DNA from: Acidobacteriota bacterium
GTDB lineage: Bacteria > Acidobacteriota > Blastocatellia > Pyrinomonadales > Pyrinomonadaceae
Assembly: GCA_029781855.1 (NCBI GenBank)
Contig: JAKOVX010000124.1
Location: forward strand, 124,001-188,000
Direction: 5' to 3'
DNA: 64,000 nucleotides
The translations under genes and the position numbers were made by a program. The notes beneath the pieces were generated by a model, which did not search any database, was not told where the DNA came from, and worked only from the letters and a program-made list of their open reading frames with translations. Each line of letters starts with the position of its first letter. The stretch's first letter is position 1. Below are positions 1 to 6,401 of the stretch, one piece after another.

Positions 1-20
1 CCAAACACGGTGTCGCTCAC

Positions 21-51
21 ACACAGACGTACCATTCGTCTGTGTTATAAT
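21..51 (+). promoter_or_regulatory. Putative promoter with palindromic operator
   Basis: A perfect 9-bp inverted repeat (ACACAGACG at 21-29, CGTCTGTGT at 37-45, 7-base spacer) abuts a consensus -10 box TATAAT at 46-51. No good -35 box is visible, so the palindrome occupies its place and could bind a repressor or activator. An AGGAG ribosome site (59-63) and the ATG at 71 follow. The hairpin is not followed by a T-run, so it is unlikely to be a terminator. Confidence 0.5.
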
Positions 52-70
52 ATAAATAAGGAGAAGTAAT

Positions 71-346
71 ATGGTATCACTCATCATTTGGCTAGTTCTG
101 GGTTTTCTGGCAGGTTACATTGCAAAAATGATCCTCCCCGGTACCGATGGCGGCGGCGTGATCATGACTACCTTTGTAGGCATCATCGGTGCCGTAGTCG
201 GCGGCTTCATAGGAACTCTGGTCGGTTATCCGATGGTCAGTTCGTTCAACAACATCGGTGGTTCACTACCGAGTTTTATTTCGTCGGTCATCGGCGCGAT
301 CGTCGTTTTGTTGGTCTTCCGAGCGATAAACGGTCTCAGGTTATAG
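71..346 (+). CDS. GlsB/YeaQ/YmgE family stress-response membrane protein
   Basis: A 91-residue, glycine-rich, very hydrophobic protein with three predicted membrane helices (about residues 3-21, 30-52 and 62-87). The first helix ends in LGFLAGYIAKMILPG, the second region carries GIIGAVVGGFIG, and the protein ends in a short charged tail, which together are characteristic of the transglycosylase-associated family. Members are small inner-membrane proteins linked to general or envelope stress; their biochemical role is not settled. The start is well supported by AGGAG seven bases upstream of the ATG and by TATAAT at 46-51. The gene appears monocistronic, since the next gene is convergent. Confidence 0.85.
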   Translation: MVSLIIWLVLGFLAGYIAKMILPGTDGGGVIMTTFVGIIGAVVGGFIGTLVGYPMVSSFNNIGGSLPSFISSVIGAIVVLLVFRAINGLRL

Positions 347-404
347 CCCAACAACACTTTCCAATAAGCGAGCCGATCTTCGATGTAGGTCGGCTCGCTC
401 TCCA

Positions 405-1358
405 TTAAGCCACCCCGGTACAAAATCTGTGCATCCCGATCGCGACGAGCTTGGTCGTTCGGTCGTCAACGTCGTATGTCGGGTTAACCTCGGTAAACTC
501 GACTATCTTTGTGTTCGCAAGGCTCGCTGCATACTTCACCAATTGGATAAATTCGCCGGCACGTAAGCCGAGCGGTGAGGGGGCAGATGTTCCCGGAGCA
601 TCTGCCGACCGAACCGCGTCCATATCGAACCCGAAGAACGTGTTAAGGCTCGAGCTGTGGGCGATAAAGCTGTTTCTGATGCCTTCACGCAATTCGATAT
701 CAGCCTCCGCCCGCGATCTGAGAAGTTCGAGGCTGATCCGGTTAACACCGAGGTCCCGGATGTAGTTGTAATAAACCGGCGAGCAAAAATGGGTTTGAAA
801 CGCCACCTCGTAGAAATACCTGGGCACCAGGTGTTTTCCATCCAGCAGCTGTCTGTAGGGCGTCCCGCTATTTCGCTCATCGGCTATCCTCACATCGAGG
901 TGGGAGTCGATATTGATCCCGATCCAGCAATCTGCTCCAAATATGTCCGCCATGGCAACGCCATCGGGAAATGAAATGTCATTTCCGCCGCCCAGAATGA
1001 TGATCCGCTTGCCATCGCGAAGCACCTGTTTCACGACTTCGCATTGAACGTCGTGGGTTTCCTCGAGCGTGGCTCCGATCCGTATATTCCCGAGATCGAA
1101 CACCTTCTTTTTCATATTAAAGGTGGTGAGCCGGTAAAACTGTTGACGGATCGCGTCTGGAGCAGAAGCAGCCCCCGGCCGTCCACCCGCCCGACGGATG
1201 CCGTCGTCCTGGGGACAGCCGAGAATGACGAGATCGGCGGACTCGTAGTGATCCGGCTCGGACTGGACGATCTCACCCATTCGAGGGTCGTGTTTATCGT
1301 TCCTCGAGAAGAACAGCGACCGGTCAGGGCGGGTCGTTAGCTCAAATATGTTGGTCAT
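405..1358 (-). CDS. hutG: Arginase/ureohydrolase family protein, formimidoylglutamase-like
   Basis: About 317 residues, the size of a ureohydrolase. The N-terminal segment DDGIRRAGGRPGAASAPDAIR matches the formimidoylglutamase branch. Metal-ligand motifs DSHLD and FGFDMDAVRSADAPG are present, but the first metal-ligand motif, usually GGGH or GGDH, reads GGGND, so Asn replaces the His. HutG hydrolyses N-formimidoyl-glutamate to glutamate and formamide, the last step of histidine degradation; hutU, hutI and hutH in this window make that role plausible. A longer start at 1439 exists, but the extra 27 residues look uncharacteristic and the ATG at 1358 begins a typical N-terminus. The missing His leaves the exact reaction uncertain; a non-canonical ureohydrolase is the alternative. 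Confidence 0.75.
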   Translation of the reverse strand: MTNIFELTTRPDRSLFFSRNDKHDPRMGEIVQSEPDHYESADLVILGCPQDDGIRRAGGRPGAASAPDAIRQQFYRLTTFNMKKKVFDLGNIRIGATLEETHDVQCEVVKQVLRDGKRIIILGGGNDISFPDGVAMADIFGADCWIGINIDSHLDVRIADERNSGTPYRQLLDGKHLVPRYFYEVAFQTHFCSPVYYNYIRDLGVNRISLELLRSRAEADIELREGIRNSFIAHSSSLNTFFGFDMDAVRSADAPGTSAPSPLGLRAGEFIQLVKYAASLANTKIVEFTEVNPTYDVDDRTTKLVAIGMHRFCTGVA

Positions 1359-1534
1359 AAAGTTAGTGACTAAAGTATTTTCCAATCCGACAGGTAAGTC
1401 AATCGCACTTTCCCGCTGGGCGTCGTGAATGCGGGGCAAACCCGCCGATGAACCTGTCGGACACAGTATGTATTACTTTTGTAACGATCGGAAAAAGCGT
1501 TGAAACGCCCTATTTTCGGGAGTATCCTTGGTTT

Positions 1535-3019
1535 ATGAAAGTACTGCTCGTATATCCGGAATTTCCTGAAACGTATTGGAGCTTTAGGCACGCCATTACC
1601 TTTGAAGGCAAGCGGGCGGCCTTTCCTCCTTTGGGCTTGATGACCGTATCGTCGATGCTCCCAACCGATTGGGAGAGACGGCTCGTCGATATGAACGTCG
1701 AGAGCCTCTGGCCCGACGATGTCGAGTGGGCGGATATGGTCTTCATCAGTGCGATGATCGTGCAGAAAGACTCGCTCGAATATGTCGTAGACCTTTGCCG
1801 ATCGATGGGTAAGAAGATCGTAGTCGGCGGGCCGTATGTCTCGACCAGTTGTGAGAGCCTGCCGGATGCGGACCACATATTCGTCGGCGAGGCTGAAACG
1901 ACACTGCCGGAATTCATCGCCGATCTTGAGGCCGGGACGCCGAAGCATATCTACAAGGCTGCCGAACGCCCGTCGCTGCACGAGACGCCGGTGCCTGATT
2001 TCTCCATCGTCGAAATCAATGCCTACAGTGCGATGAGTATTCAGTACTCTCGCGGATGTCCGTTCAATTGTGAATTTTGCGACATTATCGAGATCTATGG
2101 CCGGGTTCCGCGGACAAAGACCAACCACCAGATGCTCGCCGAGCTCGACGCCCTCAACGCCACCGGCTGGAGCGGACTTGTCTTTATCGTCGACGACAAC
2201 TTTATAGGGAACAAGAAAAATGTCCGTCTGCTGATGCCCGACCTGATCTCTTGGTCCCAGGCGAATAAATACCCCTTTTCGTTCATTACCGAGGCGAGCG
2301 TAAACCTTGCTGAGGACGACGCTCTGCTCCAATCGATGAAAGAGGCCGGATTTCGACGTGTTTTTCTCGGCATCGAGACCCCTGCCGAGGAGAGTTTGAA
2401 AGAGGCTCAAAAGGGCCAGAATACGCGCCGCAATCTGCTCGAATCGGTCCATTGGATCCAAAGCTACGGGATCGAGGTGATGGCCGGTTTTATCGTCGGA
2501 TTCGACAGCGACCCCGAAGATATTTTCGAGCGTCAGATGGCATTTATTCGCGAGAGTGCGATCCCGCTCGCAATGGTCGGGCTGCTCTCGGCGTTGCCGG
2601 ACACGCAACTCTGGCGGCGGCTCGAAAAAGAGGGCCGTTTGATCGGTGACAGCACCGGCAACAACACCGATGCGACGCTAAATTTTGTGCCGAAGATGAA
2701 CCAGACGGTGCTTGTCGACGGATTCAAATCGATCCTGAAGAATATCTACAGCCCTAAGGAATATTACAGCCGTGCCCTCGATTGTCTCTCGCGTTTCCAT
2801 GTCGACCGGATCGAGCCGCGGAGTAGTACCATCATCAAGGACCTCAAGGCGTTCTATAAGATCGTGATGACGCTCGGCATCCGTGACCGGGCCCGCCGCG
2901 AGTTTTGGAAATACTTCTACCGGCTCGTACGCTTTCACCCGCGTGATTTTGCCCACGGCATAACGTTGGCCGCGATGGGATACCATTTCCGTCAGATCAC
3001 CGAAAAATACTGCGCCTAG
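1535..3019 (+). CDS. B12-binding radical SAM protein (DUF4070 type)
   Basis: 494 residues. The N-terminus MKVLLVYPEFPETYW opens a cobalamin-binding Rossmann-like domain (about 1-140), including IVVGGPYVS. The radical SAM core follows with the [4Fe-4S] motif CPFNCEFCDI near residue 175, and the C-terminus is of the DUF4070 kind seen in BchE- and HpnR-related enzymes. Relatives methylate or oxidatively cyclise lipids, hopanoids or tetrapyrroles; the substrate here cannot be told. The start at 1535 is preferred over an upstream ATG at 1448 because the family begins at MKVLL and the first 29 residues of the longer form have no family character. It is divergent from hutG; a small Cys-tailed gene converges from downstream. 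Confidence 0.85.
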   Translation: MKVLLVYPEFPETYWSFRHAITFEGKRAAFPPLGLMTVSSMLPTDWERRLVDMNVESLWPDDVEWADMVFISAMIVQKDSLEYVVDLCRSMGKKIVVGGPYVSTSCESLPDADHIFVGEAETTLPEFIADLEAGTPKHIYKAAERPSLHETPVPDFSIVEINAYSAMSIQYSRGCPFNCEFCDIIEIYGRVPRTKTNHQMLAELDALNATGWSGLVFIVDDNFIGNKKNVRLLMPDLISWSQANKYPFSFITEASVNLAEDDALLQSMKEAGFRRVFLGIETPAEESLKEAQKGQNTRRNLLESVHWIQSYGIEVMAGFIVGFDSDPEDIFERQMAFIRESAIPLAMVGLLSALPDTQLWRRLEKEGRLIGDSTGNNTDATLNFVPKMNQTVLVDGFKSILKNIYSPKEYYSRALDCLSRFHVDRIEPRSSTIIKDLKAFYKIVMTLGIRDRARREFWKYFYRLVRFHPRDFAHGITLAAMGYHFRQITEKYCA

Positions 3020-3025
3020 CACCGG

Positions 3026-3226
3026 TCAACGCCCGCAGCAGACGCAGTTAAAGTCCGGTGTATTTAGATCGATCTCCGCAAATCGGGCATCGTGCCCGGT
3101 GCGGACCTCTTCCTTGTCGGTCGAATCGAAATACTCGTTGATCGCCTCTACGACCGAGAGCTTTTCGAGGTTTGGCAGGTTGAGAAACCCGTGAAACACG
3201 ACCTCTGCGTTATCCGATAATTTCAT
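3026..3226 (-). CDS. Small hypothetical protein with C-terminal Cys motif
   Basis: 66 residues, acidic, with a predicted helix in the middle and a C-terminus FNCVCCGR holding three cysteines in four positions. An AGGGA lies about 7 bases upstream of the ATG, which supports translation. It converges on the B12/radical SAM gene with 6 bp between stops. I do not recognise a family. The compact leader plus terminal Cys cluster resembles a metal-binding tail or a ribosomal-peptide precursor, but no modifying RiPP partner is seen, so this is only a possibility. Confidence 0.5.
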   Translation of the reverse strand: MKLSDNAEVVFHGFLNLPNLEKLSVVEAINEYFDSTDKEEVRTGHDARFAEIDLNTPDFNCVCCGR

Positions 3227-3259
3227 AAGTTAATCCCTAAGCTGTCTTTCAGCACGATC

Positions 3260-3353
3260 TTTTGTCCCACGCCTACTTAAAGTGGGACAAAAGGTGGGAC
3301 AGGCTAAGTCGTTGATACAATTACCCAAAGCACGTTTTGTCCCACTGTCCCAC
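3260..3353. repeat. Cluster of GTCCCAC heptamers with inverted repeat
   Basis: The heptamer GTCCCAC or its complement occurs five times in 90 bp: 3264-3270, 3282-3288 (inverted), 3294-3300 (inverted), 3339-3345 and 3347-3353. The first two sit inside a perfect 11-bp inverted repeat (TTTTGTCCCAC at 3260-3270, GTGGGACAAAA at 3282-3292). It lies upstream of the small gene at 3226 and may be an operator cluster or a dispersed intergenic repeat. Confidence 0.55.
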
Positions 3354-3789
3354 GATTTTGTAATTTTCACTTTTTTTTTGGGGTGTCGCGTCTCGTGCGT
3401 CGTCCGATTCAAAACAATAGTCATCCCGAAAAAGATCACGATCAATGCTTCGTATCCACTATTGTATCATAAATTGAAATGTGTGTAGTACATGCCACGC
3501 AATAGGGTCTGAACATCCGACTCCGGGGGACGGGGTTTAGCTCGGGCTTCGACACGACCTAGTTGAACAGATGTGCGATTGTTTCTTCCTCTGATACCAT
3601 TTCGGCGAATAGCCTCTTTTTTCGCATTGTTCACCACCGGGCTGAGACGTTGATTATGCTAAGATTTCACTCTGTGGTTCGCTCTTACATGAGGTAATTC
3701 AGTTTGTCCGAATGTTTCACGTTGATCAAGGAAATATTTTCATTCGATAGGAGCGTCGAATAGGTCTTAATACCATTTTGGAGGAATTT
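3354..3789. other. Gene-free intergenic stretch
   Basis: AT-richer than its surroundings, with a T9 run near 3370. I see no convincing coding sequence, RNA gene or repeat. It ends in a strong ribosome-binding site (GGAGG at 3780-3784) for the gene starting at 3790. Confidence 0.5.
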
Positions 3790-4320
3790 ATGAATAGGAC
3801 GTTTTACAGCGTTTTGATCTTGTTCGTTTTATCTCTTTGCGTTTCTGTTTCGGCTAGTCCGGTTAAAACCGGCAGGACGAATGCCCGTTTGCTTGTCCGC
3901 ACTTGTACGGGTTCGCAGCTTTCCGTAAGTGTGGATAGTGATTTTCAAGGGGACAGTGCGATGGGCGGGCAACGAAGCGACCAGCTTATTGTCAAAAACA
4001 TATCACGCTCGCGATGCACGATCTCCGGTACGGCGGGCGCTGCCCTTTTCGATCACCACGGGCGAAAGATGGGACGGTCGGTCAAGCCCAGATCCGGAGC
4101 GGCAACTACGCTCAAGCCGGGTGGTGAGGCGACGTTTGAGATCGGCTATCATTCCTGCGAGTACGCGGCCGAAGCAACCGGCAAAAAGAACGCTCGATGC
4201 AAGATGTCACGGACGGCGCAGATACGTTTTGCCAGGATCTCTAAGGTCTATACGGTGCGTGAAAAACTCGACGCTGTGAACGGCATCGAGCAGGTAATGG
4301 ATTTTGAGGCCGTACATTAA
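3790..4320 (+). CDS. Secreted protein, DUF4232-like
   Basis: 176 residues with a clear signal peptide (MNRTFYSVLILFVLSLCVSVSAS). The mature part has the layout of DUF4232-like domains: an early Cys before a beta strand (CTGSQLSVSV), a strand with Asn and Cys (IVKNISRSRCTISG), ALFDHHGR, then a proline/glycine linker and a second Cys pair. The family is extracytoplasmic and of unknown function. The ATG at 3790 is chosen because GGAGG sits 5 bases upstream; the upstream ATG at 3778 overlaps that site and would put EEF before the signal peptide. It probably stands alone; the next gene is 81 bp away, past a hairpin. Confidence 0.65.
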   Translation: MNRTFYSVLILFVLSLCVSVSASPVKTGRTNARLLVRTCTGSQLSVSVDSDFQGDSAMGGQRSDQLIVKNISRSRCTISGTAGAALFDHHGRKMGRSVKPRSGAATTLKPGGEATFEIGYHSCEYAAEATGKKNARCKMSRTAQIRFARISKVYTVREKLDAVNGIEQVMDFEAVH

Positions 4321-4370
4321 AGGCCGCAGGATTGGCATTCCGATTTCTAATGAGTAAAGGTTAAAGAGGC

Positions 4371-4389
4371 GGGGACGTTCAACGTCCCC
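4371..4389 (+). other. Hairpin before the LprI-like gene
   Basis: GGGGACG at 4371-4377 and CGTCCCC at 4383-4389 form a perfect 7-bp stem with loop TTCAA. It lacks a T-run, so it is not a standard terminator. It lies 12 bases before the ATG at 4402 and would fold in the leader or read as a short dispersed palindrome. Confidence 0.45.
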
Positions 4390-4401
4390 GAAGCAAGTTT
4401 T

Positions 4402-4827
4402 ATGAGATTGATCCTGCCGGCTGCGGCCATTTTGATCTGTTGTTGCTTTTCCGCTTACGGCCAGAAAACACATGTAAATCCGGTCGATTCGGCCCTGACC
4501 AAATGCCTCGTACACGCCAGGGCAACTATGCCGAGGGCCGAGTGTTACAGCAATGCCGAAGCCGCATGGGAAAAGGACGTCGACTCGACGTATAAGGCCC
4601 TGATCGCCAAGCTTTCGGCCGCAGATAGGCCCGCAGAGCTGAAGACCAGCGTTGAAAAGACGCAGTCGGCGTGGGAACAATTTCGCGATGCGGAATTCGA
4701 GCTGTTTTCCCAGGAATACGGCAAAAAACGCGGGACCGGTTACATCATCCCTCGTATCACGATGCGCATCGATGTGATAAAACCCCGCGCGCTCGAACTC
4801 GAACGGCTCCTCGACGCGTATGAGTAG
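4402..4827 (+). CDS. LprI-like (DUF1311) secreted protein
   Basis: 141 residues with a signal peptide (MRLILPAAAILICCCFSAYG). The mature domain has the conserved pattern of the DUF1311/lysozyme-inhibitor LprI-like family: an N-terminal Cys (ALTKCLVHA), a second Cys (AECYSNAEAAWEKDVDSTYKAL), then W-E-x-F-R-D (SAWEQFRDAEFEL) and a closing helix. Such proteins are periplasmic or secreted and a few inhibit lysozyme; the role here is unproven. No good ribosome site precedes the ATG; the signal peptide supports the start. Confidence 0.7.
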   Translation: MRLILPAAAILICCCFSAYGQKTHVNPVDSALTKCLVHARATMPRAECYSNAEAAWEKDVDSTYKALIAKLSAADRPAELKTSVEKTQSAWEQFRDAEFELFSQEYGKKRGTGYIIPRITMRIDVIKPRALELERLLDAYE

Positions 4828-5001
4828 TTGCTCCCCAACAATTTCAGCGTTAAGAAAGCGCTCGGCCGGAACGACGCAACAGGGACGAAAACACGGTAGG
4901 ATCGCGAAATATATTGTTTGCTGGTCCCGTTAAAGACCTCGTTGATAATCACCCGTTTGATGTAACATCAGAGACATCCGCCCTTATGGAAGGCTATCGA
5001 G

Positions 5002-5511
5002 ATGAAATATCGACATGTAGAGATCTTATCGTCTGAAGGTCCCCCTGAACCCGCAGAGATCGGCAAGGTAGAAGCCTTACTTGGGGCCAAATTACCGACG
5101 GATTTTCTTGATTTCTTACAGGTTGCGAATGGAGGGTTCCACGAGTACTGCGTTCGGGTTCCGCCCGAGAACGAAGTTATTTCGTTCGGAGACATCTATC
5201 TCGCCGGGCCGGATAGTCGGGGAGAATATGGAATCGGGACACTCGTTGGTGAGATTGGAGCCGCGAAAAGTTGGGCTCAAACCCCAGACGCGGTGCTGCC
5301 CTTTGCCCGGGATGGAGCCGGTTCGGAGGTACTTCTAGATCTTACTCAAGATGGAAAGGGTAAAGTTGTGGCGTATATTCACGGACTGCCCGAATGGGCC
5401 GGACCAATTCAAGAGGATCGGTTCATTGAACTTGCTCCGAGTTTTGCAGAATATATAGATATGCACTTTAAGTGCGAGGGTTTTTTTTTAGGGCGCGGAA
5501 CTGCGATGTGA
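5002..5511 (+). CDS. SMI1/KNR4 (SUKH) family protein
   Basis: 169 residues. Typical SUKH features: an early IGKVEALLGAKLPTDFLDFL segment, an aromatic/glycine turn (VANGGF), a central strand with LPFARDGAGSEVLLDL and a C-terminal helix (FAEYIDMHF). SUKH proteins are cytoplasmic; many protect against polymorphic toxins, others are stand-alone regulators. No toxin or WXG/Rhs gene is adjacent, so an immunity role is not supported by context. A run of eight T near the 3' end (around 5485) is a potential frameshift-prone tract but the frame stays open to the stop. Confidence 0.75.
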   Translation: MKYRHVEILSSEGPPEPAEIGKVEALLGAKLPTDFLDFLQVANGGFHEYCVRVPPENEVISFGDIYLAGPDSRGEYGIGTLVGEIGAAKSWAQTPDAVLPFARDGAGSEVLLDLTQDGKGKVVAYIHGLPEWAGPIQEDRFIELAPSFAEYIDMHFKCEGFFLGRGTAM

Positions 5512-5691
5512 GTTCCTCGACGGATTATTAGCACCTTCCATTTCACTTTGTAGGGATCGTAATTTCGTAGGTATCTGCGATTTCTGAATGCCGTATCGTC
5601 AATGGCATTTGTCAGAACCGGGAGCGATAGCGGCTCGGCTTCGCATGGAACTCACGGCAATAAGAAAAGGGATGGCTACGTGCCGTTCCTT

Positions 5692-6174
5692 CTATGTCGG
5701 TCTTTTCTGTCCTTTCCTTAATCCTAACGTGATAGATGCAACTTGCAGCGAGAAAAGGAGGCAAATCAAACACAAAACCACCCACGAGAAGACGTTGGTG
5801 TCACGAAACAGGAGAACATACTTATCCGGATCATCAAGGTCCCCGCCAATTATTCGCCGCGTGGAATACCACCAGTAAATGCTGGCGAATAAAAGCATCA
5901 ATTCAACAATTCGAGTAAACAGTCCCCTCTCGAAGATCTTGAATAAAATAAAGAATAAAAGAGCGTAGCCAACCCGCATTTCTAAACCGGCCGCATTAGG
6001 GAAAGGATCGGAATCACTGATCCAACCGCCGTTATCCGGTAGTCTTGGATACAAATAGTTGCAGAGTTCTTGCGCCGCGATGAGCCACCCAATGTGCCCA
6101 CCAGCAAGTGTCTGATTGAGAAACAGCGTGAATATCGCTGCAACTAGGGCAATCCGATTGAGAACTTTATCCAT
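5692..6174 (-). CDS. Four-helix membrane protein, hypothetical
   Basis: 160 residues with about four predicted transmembrane helices (near residues 7-24, 68-84, 88-105 and 128-148), a loop rich in Pro/Asp between the first two, and a basic C-terminus (GLRKGQKRPT). I do not recognise a family. The start lies 6 bp from the stop of the decayed hutU copy, so its promoter would have to lie in that remnant or the adjacent palindromic element. AT content is higher than in neighbouring genes. Confidence 0.6.
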   Translation of the reverse strand: MDKVLNRIALVAAIFTLFLNQTLAGGHIGWLIAAQELCNYLYPRLPDNGGWISDSDPFPNAAGLEMRVGYALLFFILFKIFERGLFTRIVELMLLFASIYWWYSTRRIIGGDLDDPDKYVLLFRDTNVFSWVVLCLICLLFSLQVASITLGLRKGQKRPT

Positions 6175-6179
6175 ATCTC

Positions 6180-6265
6180 TTAGTCATTCATCGGGACCTT
6201 AATATCATTTTTCTCGGCAAAATCGATCGCCTCTTTGTAGCCGGCGTCGGCGTGGCGGGTGATGC
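6180..6265 (-). pseudogene. Remnant of a second urocanate hydratase 3' end
   Basis: Read on the minus strand this encodes ITRHADAGYKEAIDFAEKN followed by DIKVPMND and TAA. It matches the last 27 codons of the intact hutU next door (IRHADAGYEQAIEFAEKN, DVRVPMK) with mostly conservative changes. Homology stops abruptly at 6265, where the palindromic element begins. It is a relic of a diverged second hutU copy rather than a recent tandem duplication, as the differences are spread through the segment and are conservative at the protein level. Confidence 0.8.
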
Positions 6266-6267
6266 TA

Positions 6268-6390
6268 ATTGCCGTTGGCTTCAGCCAACGGTAGTGTTTT
6301 TTCTTTCATTTCCGGCTTCAGCCGAACAGTTGGGCTAAAGCCCAATTATAAAGAAGGGGATTCCATCCGTCAGCTAAAGCTGACGGCAAT
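6268..6390. repeat. REPIN/MITE-like palindromic element
   Basis: About 123 bp bounded by two inverted 24-base hairpins of one family: ATTGCC-GTTG-GCTTCAGC-CAAC-GG at 6268-6291 (plus) and ATTGCC-GTCA-GCTTTAGC-TGAC-GG at 6367-6390 (minus). Two further hairpins with the same GCTTCAGC/GCTTTAGC centre lie between them (around 6311-6326 and 6330-6346). Stems differ but pair perfectly in each copy. The layout resembles REP doublets mobilised by RAYT-type transposases; no transposase is in this window. Confidence 0.75.
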
Positions 6391-6401
6391 AAAACGCTGG
6401 A

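Noticed and set aside
21..51. Transcription terminator of an upstream gene
   Set aside because: The palindrome is followed by TATAATATAAATAAGG, not a T-run, and fits a promoter/operator better.
405..1439. Longer HutG-like start at 1439
   Set aside because: Adds 27 residues not typical of the family; the ATG at 1358 begins a normal N-terminus.
1370..2608. 412-codon minus-strand frame over the radical SAM gene
   Set aside because: Antisense shadow of a well-recognised enzyme; its translation shows no family motif and starts within the coding strand.
3230..3445. 71-codon minus-strand frame in the GTCCCAC region
   Set aside because: Lies over the repeat cluster, no ribosome site and no recognisable fold.
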